Positions 33,832-43,426 of a stretch of 64,000 nt of DNA are shown here, piece by piece. Source of the DNA: Streptomyces sp. R28 (GTDB lineage: Bacteria > Actinomycetota > Actinomycetes > Streptomycetales > Streptomycetaceae); NCBI RefSeq assembly GCF_041052385.1, contig NZ_CP163439.1, positions 1,973,001-2,037,000 on the forward strand. The letters run 5' to 3'. The notes below the pieces were generated by a model, which worked only from the letters and a program-made list of their open reading frames with translations, searched no databases and had not been told where the DNA came from. A program made the position numbers and the translations under genes. Each line of letters starts with the position of its first letter. Position 1 is the first letter of the stretch.

Positions 33832-33837
33832 GGTCTA

Positions 33838-33963
33838 GACCCTACGGGGCTGCCCGACGAGGACGCCGAGGGGGACGAGATCGACCGGCGGGTGGAGCAG
33901 ATGGGGGCGATCGCGAAGCGGTGTGTGAACGCCGGGCTCGTCGCCGGCGAACCGGCCGCCTGA
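33838..33963 (+). other. Short coding-like fragment on the plus strand
   Basis: The plus strand reads LPDEDAEGDEIDRRVEQMG then AIAKRCVNAGLVAGEPAA and a stop, a protein-like sequence in a gap between divergent genes. No ATG or GTG with a ribosome-binding site precedes it except in-frame GTG/ATG near 33892-33903. It may be a tiny gene or the 3' remnant of a lost one. Confidence 0.35.
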
Positions 33964-34013
33964 CCGCCGGGGCCGGGCGCATCAGGTCTTTTGGGCCGTA
34001 TTAAGGTCGCTCC

Positions 34014-34373
34014 ATGCTTGATGCCCTGACGCTGGTGACCGGTGTCGCCGCGCTGTTGCTCGCCGCCTGGTGCGGGTGGGCCGCGTACCGAGACCAGCCG
34101 ACGAAGGACTGGCACTTCATCGGGATGGCCGTGGTGACGGTGCTGGCCCTGGTGCAACTGGTGGTCGGGATCGTGCTGCTGGCGCGGGGCGAGAAGCCGG
34201 AGCAGGGCACGACGATCTTCGTGGCGTATCTGCTGGGCTCGTTCGCGTGCATTCCGGCCGCGGGCTTCATGTCGCTGGCCGAGCGGTCCAAGTGGGGTTC
34301 GGTGACGGTCGCCGCAGGCGGTGTGGTGCTGGCCGTGCTGGAGGTGCGGCTCTATGACATCTGGGGAGGTTGA
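34014..34373 (+). CDS. Small four-helix membrane protein
   Basis: A 119-residue protein with four hydrophobic segments (TLVTGVAALLLAAWCGWAAY, IGMAVVTVLALVQLVVGIVLLA, VAYLLGSFACIPAAGFMSLA, VAAGGVVLAVLEVRLYDIW). ATG at 34014 with AAGG eight bases upstream. The conserved streptomycete family has no assigned role. Its stop is one base before the GTG of the next membrane protein, so the two are probably subunits or partners. Confidence 0.85.
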   Translation: MLDALTLVTGVAALLLAAWCGWAAYRDQPTKDWHFIGMAVVTVLALVQLVVGIVLLARGEKPEQGTTIFVAYLLGSFACIPAAGFMSLAERSKWGSVTVAAGGVVLAVLEVRLYDIWGG

Positions 34374-34374
34374 G

Positions 34375-34797
34375 GTGGCCGTGACGCAGGACAAGCCCAC
34401 CAGGACGCGGCTGATCAGCGGGCCCGGGATACTGCTCGTCTGGCTGTACGGCGTGATGGTCGTCGGGGCCGTGTCGCGATCGGCGTACCAGATCGCGACC
34501 GAGTTCGACCGGGCGCCACTCGCCTACGCGTTGTCGGCGGTGGCGGGGCTCGTCTACGGGTTCATCACGTACACGCTCGTCAGGGGCGGCGAGAAGGCCC
34601 GCAGGGCGGCGCTGGTGTGCTGCGCCGCCGAACTCGCGGGCGTCCTGATCGTCGGCACCTGGACCCTGGTGGAGCCCTCGGCGTTCCCCGACGCGACCGT
34701 CTGGTCCGACTACGGCATGGGGTATCTGTTCATCCCCGTACTGCTGCCCCTGTCGGCCCTGTACTGGCTCCGCAAGGCGCGAACCGTCAAGCAGTAG
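34375..34797 (+). CDS. Four-helix membrane protein, partner of the preceding gene
   Basis: A 140-residue integral membrane protein with four hydrophobic segments (GILLVWLYGVMVVGAVSRSAY, AYALSAVAGLVYGFITYTLV, AALVCCAAELAGVLIVGTWTLV, GMGYLFIPVLLPLSALYWL). GTG at 34375 sits behind GGGGAGGT formed by the end of the upstream gene, one base from its stop. Its last 11 bases overlap the 3' end of the converging acetyltransferase. Function unknown. Confidence 0.85.
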   Translation: MAVTQDKPTRTRLISGPGILLVWLYGVMVVGAVSRSAYQIATEFDRAPLAYALSAVAGLVYGFITYTLVRGGEKARRAALVCCAAELAGVLIVGTWTLVEPSAFPDATVWSDYGMGYLFIPVLLPLSALYWLRKARTVKQ

Positions 34798-35284
34798 TGG
34801 CGTAGGTCCCCGCCGGCTTCTCCAGGACGATCATCGGGACCCCGTCCGCCCCCTTCGACGTGCCCACCGCCTCGTAGCCGACCTTGCGGTACAGCCGCAG
34901 GTTGCCCTCGCTGCGGTGGCCGGTGAAGAGGCGGAACTTCGTGGCGCCCCGCTCGTCCGCCAGGGCGGACTCGGCCGCGCGGAGCAGACGGGCGCCGATG
35001 CCGTGGCCCTGGAGGCGGGGGTGGACGCAGAGCTTGCCGATGGCGGCGGCGCCGTCGGCGGTGACACTGCCGCGGACCGAGCCGACGACCTCCTCGCCGA
35101 GCCGCGCCACGAAGACGCAGTCCGCGGCGACCTCCGCACGCACCGAGTCCAGGGTTTGGACCAGCGGGTCGATGCGGTAGTTCCCGTACAGCGCTGCCTC
35201 GCTCTGGAAGCACAGGTACTGCAGCCTGAAGATCTGCTCCGCGTCCTGCTCGGTCGCCGCAGAGATGGTCACGCTCATGCCCAT
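34787..35284 (-). CDS. GNAT N-acetyltransferase
   Basis: A 165-residue single-domain acetyltransferase. Motif A reads IGKLCVHPRLQGHGIGARLLRAAESAL and motif B FTGHRSEGNLRLYRKVGY, followed by MIVLEKP. ATG at 35284 (MGMSVTIS) is nine bases from GGGAGG; ATG 35278 is possible. The substrate is unknown. It ends head-to-head within the last codons of the plus-strand membrane protein, an 11-base tail overlap. Confidence 0.88.
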   Translation of the reverse strand: MGMSVTISAATEQDAEQIFRLQYLCFQSEAALYGNYRIDPLVQTLDSVRAEVAADCVFVARLGEEVVGSVRGSVTADGAAAIGKLCVHPRLQGHGIGARLLRAAESALADERGATKFRLFTGHRSEGNLRLYRKVGYEAVGTSKGADGVPMIVLEKPAGTYATTA

Positions 35285-35329
35285 GTGCGCACGCCTCCCG
35301 CTCACCTGATCGCCTGTCGTCCCTCACTC

Positions 35330-35839
35330 CTATCCCCGCGCTCCGCGGGCCGCAACCTCCGGCGCGAGCAATCGACGCAGACATCCCAGGCATCTGGAAC
35401 GTTCCGGCCCGAGACTGCCCTGTGAGATACCCAACTCCCCCGCGATTTCCCGGTATGTCAGGTCGTTCGGGGAGAGCAGGGCCTCCATGAGGCGGGGGCA
35501 GCGGCCAGGGAGGCGGCGCACCGCTTCGCGCAGGTCTCGGCGGCGGGCGGCCGCGAGGGCCAGGTGTTCGGGGTCGTGGCGATCGGTGTCGGCGGCGGGC
35601 TCGGTCTCGTACGGCCGTTCCCGTCGTGTCGTACGGCGGCTTCGGCGCGCCTCGGAGCGGACGGCCCTGCGCAGCCAGCCCTGCGGGTCCACGGGCGGGC
35701 CGTCCGAGTCGAGGCGTTCCAGGAGGCGGAGCCAGACCGCCTGCTCCAGGTCGCCCGGCTCCGTTCCGGAGGCGTGTGCCTCGGCGGAGGCCTCCGCGAG
35801 GAGCAGCGGGCGCAGGGCGGCAACCAGGTCGTCCGTCAT
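35330..35839 (-). CDS. RNA polymerase sigma factor, ECF-like
   Basis: A 169-residue sigma-70-family protein. Region 2-like sequence (EQAVWLRLLERLDSDGPPVDPQGWLRRAVRSEARR) precedes an acidic linker, and region 4 has the helix-turn-helix DLTYREIAGELGISQGSLGPERSRCLGCLRRLL. No anti-sigma gene is adjacent. ATG at 35839 has no good ribosome-binding site; an ATG three codons upstream is equally possible. The regulon is unknown. Confidence 0.85.
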   Translation of the reverse strand: MTDDLVAALRPLLLAEASAEAHASGTEPGDLEQAVWLRLLERLDSDGPPVDPQGWLRRAVRSEARRSRRTTRRERPYETEPAADTDRHDPEHLALAAARRRDLREAVRRLPGRCPRLMEALLSPNDLTYREIAGELGISQGSLGPERSRCLGCLRRLLAPEVAARGARG

Positions 35840-35853
35840 ATGCGGCACGACGC

Positions 35854-35885
35854 GGCCGCCCGGGCGCAGGGTTGCCCGGGCGGCC
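35854..35885 (-). terminator. Terminator after the GDPD gene
   Basis: 12-bp perfect stem GGCCGCCCGGGC / GCCCGGGCGGCC with an 8-base loop, 28 bases past the minus-strand stop of the phosphodiesterase. It also lies just upstream of the sigma-factor start. Confidence 0.8.
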
Positions 35886-35913
35886 GACAGTCACCCCAAC
35901 CGGGGCGTGGGGC

Positions 35914-37083
35914 TCAGCCGTTGACGAAGTCCTCGCGGGCCAGCACGCCCGTGTCCGGGTTGTCGGTGAAGACGCCGTCGATGCCGGTCGCGAAGTAGAC
36001 CTTGTAGGCGCCGAAGACGTCGCCGTAGGCGTCCGCGTCGGTGCCCTTGCGGAAGCTCGCGGGGAGGAAGGGGTTCTCGTTGCGCATGGTCCAGGGGTGC
36101 AGGACCAGACCGACCTTGTGCGCGTCGTTCACCAGTGTGGTGGGCGTGGTGAGGTTGCCGTTCGCGTCCTTCGGGATGACCAGGTCCAGGGTGGGGCCGA
36201 TGCCCTGGGCGTAGGAGGCGATCTCCCTCAGGCCGGCCGGCTTGACCAGGTCGGCGACCGTGCGCGGGTCGCCCGTCTCGACGAAGTCCCAGGGGCGGGT
36301 GGTCGGGCCGGAGAGCAGGACCACCAGCGGGTTGTCGACCAGCTTGTTCAGGCGCTGGATGCTGGTCGGCTCGAAGGACTGGATGACGACCGGCGAGTTC
36401 CGCCGGTCCTTGCCGTGCTTGTGCAGCACCTTGGCGACCCGCTCCTCCAGGCCGAGGCCCAGCTTGCGGAAGTAGGTGGGGTGCTTGAGCTCGGGGTAGA
36501 TCCAGACCTGCTTGCCGCGCTTACGGGTCTGCTCGTCCTGCCACTTCAGGACCTCTTCGAAGGTAGGGATCTCCCAGCGGCCGTTGTAGAGGGTGTTGTG
36601 CGGGCGGTTGGCCGGGATGCGCTCGGTCGCGCGCAGGGTCTTCAGCTCGGCGAGCGTGAAGTCCTCGGTGAACCAGCCGGTGGTGGAGACACCGTCGAGG
36701 AGCTTCGTCTTCTTGCGGTCGGCGAACTCGGGATGGTCCGCGACATCGGTCGTGCCGCCGATCTCCGGCTCGTGCCGGCACACCGGGTGGCCGTCCTTGG
36801 TGGGCACCAGGTCGCCCGCCTCGACGATGTCGGCGCCCAGGTCCAGGGCCAGCTGGTAGGAGCCGAGGGTGTGCTCGGGCCGGTAGCCGCTGGCCCCACG
36901 GTGGCCGATGATCGTCGGCTTGGGCAGGCTCTTGAGTCCACCGCCGCCGCCACCATGCCGGCTCTCGGCCGCTCTCGCCGTACCGGACAGTCCGAGGACC
37001 GCTCCGCCCGCGCCGAGCACGGCCGCGCCGAGTAGCGTCCGCCGTCCGGTCACGCCCGCCTGCTCGTTCTCCTGGGTTCCCAT
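35914..37083 (-). CDS. Secreted glycerophosphodiester phosphodiesterase (GlpQ-like)
   Basis: A 389-residue exported GDPD. A twin-arginine signal (TGRRTLLGAAVLGAGGAVLGL) ends near TARAAES. The catalytic TIM-barrel motifs are IIGHRGASGYRPEHT, with the metal ligands in EAGDLVPTKDGHPVCRHE, and later WIYPELKHP. It hydrolyses glycerophosphodiesters such as glycerophosphocholine to glycerol-3-phosphate and an alcohol, providing phosphate or carbon outside the cell. ATG at 37083 with AGGGAGGG six bases upstream. A poly-Gly stretch follows the signal. Often under PhoP control in streptomycetes; I see no clear PHO box here. Confidence 0.93.
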   Translation of the reverse strand: MGTQENEQAGVTGRRTLLGAAVLGAGGAVLGLSGTARAAESRHGGGGGGLKSLPKPTIIGHRGASGYRPEHTLGSYQLALDLGADIVEAGDLVPTKDGHPVCRHEPEIGGTTDVADHPEFADRKKTKLLDGVSTTGWFTEDFTLAELKTLRATERIPANRPHNTLYNGRWEIPTFEEVLKWQDEQTRKRGKQVWIYPELKHPTYFRKLGLGLEERVAKVLHKHGKDRRNSPVVIQSFEPTSIQRLNKLVDNPLVVLLSGPTTRPWDFVETGDPRTVADLVKPAGLREIASYAQGIGPTLDLVIPKDANGNLTTPTTLVNDAHKVGLVLHPWTMRNENPFLPASFRKGTDADAYGDVFGAYKVYFATGIDGVFTDNPDTGVLAREDFVNG

Positions 37084-37453
37084 GAGGGCCCTCCCTGACC
37101 ATCCGCTCATTCAGTGCGCGCCGATCGTAGGTGCGTGCACATGACGGATGGGAGACCTTCGGCGGAACTCGCGGGTGACGCTGAATGTCGTACGGGAAAG
37201 GTGAGATGACGGCACGTCGGAATGGGTGCGGCAGTGCGGGGAAGTCGTCCGATAGGCCCTCGGGGCGATGTCCGTCACATCATGGCGAGCGCGTTACGCG
37301 CCGTCCACACCGCGCCACCGCAGGTAAACGTACGTCAACAGTGCGTAAGGCCTCGGTGAAGTCGGCCCACCCGATGTGCGGGACCCGGGGAACCGCGAGT
37401 ATCGTCCTCACCTGCACAGACTTATACCGAATCCCTTGACACCGGAGGGCCCG
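37084..37453. other. 370-base divergent intergenic region
   Basis: Lies between the GDPD gene and the acyltransferase gene. I see no credible gene. Possible promoter elements exist near 37380-37435 (CTTATACC-like) for the acyltransferase. Nothing else is structured. Confidence 0.4.
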
Positions 37454-38128
37454 TTGTCCCGCTTCGCGCTCATCAAGGCAGTGCTCGGACCGATCATGCG
37501 CCTGATGTTCCGCCCACAGGTGGAGGGCGCGGAGCACATCCCGGGCGACGGTCCGGTCATCCTGGCCGGCAACCACCTCACGTTCATCGACTCGATGATC
37601 CTGCCGCTGGTCTGCGACCGTCAGGTCCTCTTCATCGGCAAGGACGAGTACGTCACCGGCAAGGGCCTCAAGGGCCGCCTGATGGCCTGGTTCTTCACCG
37701 GCGTCGGCATGATCCCGGTCGACCGGGACGGCGGCCGGGGCGGTGTCGCGGCCCTGATGACCGGGCGCCGCATCCTGGAGGAGGGCAAGGTCTTCGGCAT
37801 CTACCCCGAGGGCACGAGGTCTCCCGACGGGCGGCTGTACCGGGGCCGCACCGGCATCGCGCGGCTGACGCTGATGACCGGGGCGCCGGTCGTGCCGTTC
37901 GCCATGATCGGCACCGACAAGATCCAGCCGGGTGGGGCGGGGATGCCTCGGCCTCGTAAGGTGACGGTCCGCTTCGGCGAGGCCATGGAGTTCTCCCGGT
38001 ACGAGGGGATGGACCGCGACCGTTATGTCCTGCGGGCGGTCACCGACTCGGTGATGACCGAGGTCATGCGGCTGTCCGGGCAGGAGTACGTGGACATGTA
38101 CGCGAGCAAGGCCAAGGAAGCGGCGTAG
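37454..38128 (+). CDS. 1-acyl-sn-glycerol-3-phosphate acyltransferase (PlsC-type)
   Basis: A 224-residue PlsC-family enzyme. The acyltransferase motifs NHLTFID (block I, HX4D) and EGTRS (block III, in YPEGTRSPDG) are present, with VPFAMIGTDKI as block IV. It transfers an acyl chain to lysophosphatidate to give phosphatidate. TTG at 37454 follows GGAGGG by four bases and gives the family's usual N-terminus (SRFALIKAVLGPIMRLMF); an ATG further upstream at 37376 has no such site. Confidence 0.9.
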   Translation: MSRFALIKAVLGPIMRLMFRPQVEGAEHIPGDGPVILAGNHLTFIDSMILPLVCDRQVLFIGKDEYVTGKGLKGRLMAWFFTGVGMIPVDRDGGRGGVAALMTGRRILEEGKVFGIYPEGTRSPDGRLYRGRTGIARLTLMTGAPVVPFAMIGTDKIQPGGAGMPRPRKVTVRFGEAMEFSRYEGMDRDRYVLRAVTDSVMTEVMRLSGQEYVDMYASKAKEAA

Positions 38129-38173
38129 CTCCGCTGGTTGGGCGGGGGGCTCGGGGGGCTTCGGGCTGATTGT

Positions 38174-38255
38174 TGGCCGCGGGTTCGTGGGGGCTTGTCG
38201 CGCCCACGCGGCGAAGCCGCACATCGATACAGCCCCGCGCCCCTTTGGGGGCGCT
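38174..38255. repeat. Dispersed streptomycete 3'-end repeat, copy A
   Basis: The string GGCTTGTCGCGCCC...GCCGCACATCGATACAGCCCCGCGCCCC with the small hairpin GCGCCCC/GGGGCGC. Similar sequences occur at 41631-41730 and 48850-48965 and are common at ends of genes in streptomycetes. Position after the acyltransferase suggests a terminator role. Confidence 0.75.
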
Positions 38256-38375
38256 CCTCTGCGGGCGCTCCAACGGCGGGCCCTCCCCCGCGTTCGAGAA
38301 CAACCGCACCTGACCGGCGCGCGACTCCACGATCCGCGGTCGGCGGCGAGCGGGGCGAACTCCCCGCCCGCCTCC

Positions 38376-39899
38376 TTAAGGTCGGTCGTCCAGCCGTTGG
38401 CCGCGGAGGAGGAAGCATGCTGCCAGCGCCGCCGCGAGCAGTACGGCCGCCCCGACGCCCGCCGCGAGCGCAAGCCCGTCCACGAAGGAGCTGCGGGCCG
38501 CGTCCAGCATCGCCTCGGACGTCTGCGCCGGCATCCCCGCCGCCGCTTCCACCGCGCCGCCCAGTGACTCGTGTGCCTCCGGCGGAGTGCCCGCCGGGCC
38601 GGTGAAGTCCCGGTACACACCGGTCACGATCGAACCCAGTACGGCGATCCCCAGGGCCGCTCCCAGCTCGTACGCCGTCTCCGATACCGCGGACGCCGCC
38701 CCCGCATGCTCCTTCGGCACGCTGGAGAGGATCACGTCGGACGTCACCGTGAACGAGAAGCCCGCGCCGACGCCGACCACCAGGAGGGCCGCGCCGAGCA
38801 GCGGATACCCCGTCGAGCGGTCGATCACCGTGAGCGCGGCCAGGGCGAGGCCGATCGCCGCCAGGCCGCCGGAGACGACGACCCGTACCGAGAAGCGCCG
38901 GGCCGCGCGGCCGGCGAGCAGGCCGGCCACCACCGCGCCGATCGCCGCGGGCAGTTCGGCCAGACCCGCCTCGAACGGGCCCCTGCCCTGCACGAGTTGC
39001 AGGAACTGGGAGAGGAAGAACACCAGGCCGGACAGGCCGAGGATGGTCAGCAGGTCGGCTAGCACCGCACCGCTGAAGCCGCGGTGGCGGAACAGCCGCA
39101 TGTCCAGCAGCGGGGTCGGCAGGGTGAACTGACGGCGGACGAAGCCGTACAGCGCGGCCGCGCCCAGCAGACCCACGGCGAGCGTGGCCCACGTGAAGCC
39201 GTGTGTGGCGGCCTCCTTGACGGCGTACACGATGCCGACCATGCCGACGAGGGACAGTGCGACGCTGACCATGTCCCACGGGCCGGAACTCGGGTTCCGC
39301 GATTCGGGCAGCAGCTTGATGCCGACGAGGACGAGGACCACCATCACCGGCAGGTTGATCAGGAAGACCGAGCCCCACCAGAAGTGTTCGAGCAGGAAGC
39401 CACCGACGATGGGGCCGACGGCCGTACCGGCGGAGGCGGTGGCGCCCCAGATGCCGACGGCGAGGCTGCGTTCGCGCGGGTCGTGGAAGAGGTTGCGGAT
39501 CAGGGCGAGCGTGGCGGGCATCAAGGTGGCGCCCGCGACACCGAGCAACGCCCGGGCCAGGATCATCAGTTCAGGTGTCGTCGCATACGCGTTGAGCACG
39601 GATATCGCGCCGAACGCCGTGGCGCCGACGAGCAGGATCCGCTTGCGGCCGATGCGGTCGCCGAGGCTGCCCATCGACACCAGCAGACCTGCGATGACGA
39701 ACGAGTAGACGTCGCCTATCCACAGCAGCTGGGTGCCGGAGGGCTTCAGGTCCTCGCTGATGTAGGGGGTCGCGAGGCCGAGGACGGTCGCGTCCACGGC
39801 CACCAGCAGCACGGCGAGCACGAGGACGGACAGCGCGAGCCAGCGGCCCGGGCGCTTCACCGCCTCGGTCGTGGTTGCCGACTGCAGGGTGCTGGTCAT
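38376..39899 (-). CDS. MFS drug transporter, DHA2/EmrB-QacA type (14 helices)
   Basis: A 507-residue major facilitator efflux pump. Motif A is GSLGDRIGRKRILLVGA, motif C lies in GIWGATASAGTAVGPIVGGFLLEHFWW (typical of drug:H+ antiporters), and motif D-like D38-region is VLVLAVLLVAVDATVLGLA. Fourteen helices are expected. ATG at 39899 shares its first base with the TetR stop (ATGA). It is the only neighbour of the regulator, the classic efflux pump/TetR repressor pair; the ligand cannot be told. RBS AGAGAGGG. Confidence 0.92.
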   Translation of the reverse strand: MTSTLQSATTTEAVKRPGRWLALSVLVLAVLLVAVDATVLGLATPYISEDLKPSGTQLLWIGDVYSFVIAGLLVSMGSLGDRIGRKRILLVGATAFGAISVLNAYATTPELMILARALLGVAGATLMPATLALIRNLFHDPRERSLAVGIWGATASAGTAVGPIVGGFLLEHFWWGSVFLINLPVMVVLVLVGIKLLPESRNPSSGPWDMVSVALSLVGMVGIVYAVKEAATHGFTWATLAVGLLGAAALYGFVRRQFTLPTPLLDMRLFRHRGFSGAVLADLLTILGLSGLVFFLSQFLQLVQGRGPFEAGLAELPAAIGAVVAGLLAGRAARRFSVRVVVSGGLAAIGLALAALTVIDRSTGYPLLGAALLVVGVGAGFSFTVTSDVILSSVPKEHAGAASAVSETAYELGAALGIAVLGSIVTGVYRDFTGPAGTPPEAHESLGGAVEAAAGMPAQTSEAMLDAARSSFVDGLALAAGVGAAVLLAAALAACFLLRGQRLDDRP

Positions 39900-40447
39900 G
39901 ATCCCTCTCTTCTGAGTGCGCCGCCGAGCAGCAGCTCGACGATCATGTGGTGAAAGTCCTTGGGGGCGACCTTGCCGCTCTGCACGACCCAGGCGCCGGA
40001 GGCGAGCAGCCCGAACAGGGCTTCGGTGAGCCACGCGGGCGTGAGGTCGATCCGGAACTCGCCGTTCTCCTGTCCGCGCCGGAACAGCGCGGCGATACGG
40101 CTGTCGATCCTCGACCAACCCTCGTTCTGCTCCTCGCCTTCGAACAGCTGGTTCTCGGTGTAGAGGAAAGCGAGGAGTCCGGCGGCGGGCTCGATCGCGC
40201 GGACGAGGCGTCGTACGGCGTCACTCGCCGCCCCTTCGTCCAGCAGCGCCGCGTCCACCGCTGCCTCACACTCCGCGATACCGAGCGCCTCCAGCGCCCG
40301 CACGAGCGCGTCGCGCCCGGCGAAGTGCCGGTGCAGCGTGGCCCGGCTGATCCCGGCGGCCCTGGCGACCTCGTCCATGGTCGCGGTGGATTTGCGGGTC
40401 AGCAGGGCTGCGGCACTGCGGAGCACGTGCTCAGGATCGACGGCCAT
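39896..40447 (-). CDS. TetR/AcrR-family repressor of the MFS pump
   Basis: A 183-residue regulator. The helix-turn-helix reads KSTATMDEVARAAGISRATLHRHFAGRDALVRAL; the ligand-binding part is helical and variable. I take ATG 40447 (MAVDPEHVL); ATGs at 40465 and 40474 are in frame, but the latter two would place the operator inside the coding region. No ribosome-binding site is seen, so leaderless translation is possible. It overlaps the pump gene it probably represses. Confidence 0.88.
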   Translation of the reverse strand: MAVDPEHVLRSAAALLTRKSTATMDEVARAAGISRATLHRHFAGRDALVRALEALGIAECEAAVDAALLDEGAASDAVRRLVRAIEPAAGLLAFLYTENQLFEGEEQNEGWSRIDSRIAALFRRGQENGEFRIDLTPAWLTEALFGLLASGAWVVQSGKVAPKDFHHMIVELLLGGALRREGS

Positions 40448-40466
40448 GAGACGACCATAGCGCATG

Positions 40467-40484
40467 TGAGACATTGATGTCTCA
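40467..40484. promoter_or_regulatory. Probable TetR-family operator
   Basis: TGAGACATTGATGTCTCA, two 8-bp perfect arms around a 2-base centre, 20 bases upstream of the chosen repressor start. The size and placement fit autorepression of the repressor-pump operon. Confidence 0.7.
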
Positions 40485-40564
40485 TCCAGGGCATGCGTGA
40501 CTCACACCCACTGGCTCTTCCCATGGGTCAGTGGATCAGTGGATCAGTGGCTCAATGGCGCGCG

Positions 40565-41536
40565 TCAGTGCCAGGGCAGCTGCCCGCGCCGCTCCCAGTA
40601 GGCGCCCGGCTCCTCGACCAGCGCGGCGAGCCGTTCCAGCTGGCCTTCGTCGAGGTCGACCACGGCGGCGTGCAGGTTGGACCCGAGCTGTACGGTCGTC
40701 GCCGCACCGGAGAGGACCACTCCGGCCCAGGGCTCGCGCAGGATCAGGGCGAGGGCGACGGCGTCGCAGCCGAGGGACGTTTCTTCGGCTACGGCCTTCA
40801 GCGCGTCCGGCGCGTACGGGTCCGCGAGCCGCCCGTTGGCCATGCCCTCCTTGACGATCACCGTGAGCCCGGCGTCGTGAGCCTCGGCGAGGGCGGGGCC
40901 GGCCGAGGTCTCCAGGGCGTTGTACGTCGACTGGACGGTACGGAAGAGGGGCTCGCCGTCGACCGTCACGGCGAGGGCGGCCCGGATCGCGTCGGCCTGG
41001 GCGGGGCCGCTGGTGGAGAAGCCGACGGTGAGACCCTGGGCGGCGGCTTCGGCCAGCCTGACGTGGAGGTCCTTGTCGGTGAGGGCGGGGCTGTCCGGGG
41101 TCACCGAGTGGATCTGGTACAGGTCGAGCCGGTCGCCGAGGAGGGCGTCGGTCTCGGCGCGCTGGCGCTCGTACGTCGGGAGCGTGTGGTCCTTGACCTC
41201 GTGCTTCTCGGCGTCGGTGGACCAGTCGGCGGTGTAGGTGTAGCCCCACTTGCTGCCTACGACGATGTCGTCGATGTCGGGGCGGGCGTGCAGCCAGTCG
41301 GCGAGGAACTCCTCGGAGCGGCCGTAGGAGCGGGCGGCGTCGAAGTAGCGGACGCCCTGGGCGTAGGCGGCGTCGAGGAGTTCGTGGGTGCGGGTGCGCA
41401 GCGTTTCGACGCTGCGGTTGTCTCCGAGGTCCTGGTCTCTGCCGAGGTTGATGTAGCCGGGGCGGCCGACCGCAGCGAGACCGAGGCCGATGTGGCAGGT
41501 CGGGGTCGTTGCTGTGGCGAGGCGGGCGAAGGGCAT
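40565..41536 (-). CDS. Aldo/keto reductase
   Basis: A 323-residue TIM-barrel oxidoreductase. The segments LLDAAYAQGVRYFDAARSYGRSEEFL (active-site Asp and Tyr), VVGSKWGYTYTADW (the Lys) and LYQIHSVTPDS match the catalytic tetrad Asp-Tyr-Lys-His of the superfamily. NADPH-dependent reduction of a carbonyl is expected; substrate unknown. ATG at 41536 with GGAG eight bases upstream. Just upstream of its stop end (40520-40560) the sequence CAGTGGAT is repeated three times. Confidence 0.9.
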   Translation of the reverse strand: MPFARLATATTPTCHIGLGLAAVGRPGYINLGRDQDLGDNRSVETLRTRTHELLDAAYAQGVRYFDAARSYGRSEEFLADWLHARPDIDDIVVGSKWGYTYTADWSTDAEKHEVKDHTLPTYERQRAETDALLGDRLDLYQIHSVTPDSPALTDKDLHVRLAEAAAQGLTVGFSTSGPAQADAIRAALAVTVDGEPLFRTVQSTYNALETSAGPALAEAHDAGLTVIVKEGMANGRLADPYAPDALKAVAEETSLGCDAVALALILREPWAGVVLSGAATTVQLGSNLHAAVVDLDEGQLERLAALVEEPGAYWERRGQLPWH

Positions 41537-41630
41537 CGCGGGCTCCGTTCGGTCGGATCCGGTTCGGCTTCCGACCAACGTAACCCGTGATGACCTTCGC
41601 CTCAGAGCTCGGGTTGTGCGGTGTTGTGGC

Positions 41631-41730
41631 GGGTGCGGGGAACGTCGTGGCTTGTCGCGCCCGCGCGGCGGAGCCGCACATGGACACAGCCCCGTGCCCC
41701 AAAGGGCCTGCGGCCCCTGGGGCACGGGCC
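41631..41730. repeat. Dispersed streptomycete 3'-end repeat, copy B
   Basis: Shares GTGGCTTGTCGCGCCC and CCGCACAT...ACACAGCCCC with copy A, and sits directly after argH. Its right end is the argH terminator hairpin. Confidence 0.75.
41691..41728 (-). terminator. Terminator of argH
   Basis: CCCGTGCCCC / GGGGCACGGG, a 10-bp perfect stem with an inner GGG/CCC pairing in the loop, ten bases past the minus-strand argH stop. Confidence 0.8.
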
Positions 41731-41738
41731 CCCTGTCC

Positions 41739-43250
<1,512 letters not shown>

Positions 43251-43261
43251 TCACCACACTG

Positions 43262-43294
43262 TGCATGCATGATTATGCAGAGCTCCGCATGATT
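43262..43294. promoter_or_regulatory. ArgR box(es) of argH
   Basis: TGCATGATTATGCA at 43266-43279 is an almost perfect palindrome, followed by a second imperfect half-site cluster (CGCATGATTCG). A/T-rich and unlike the surrounding DNA, like the sites upstream of argC. Confidence 0.7.
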
Positions 43295-43426
43295 CGTCAA
43301 TCTCGGCTCACGGCAGCGGAAATCCGAACCGCCTTTGAACGCGGGAAACCGCTTACCCGTATCTCTCGCCGAACGCAGGCGCCGCGTTTGCCAACAACGA
43401 CCACCTGACCCGAGTGAGGCATCCGC

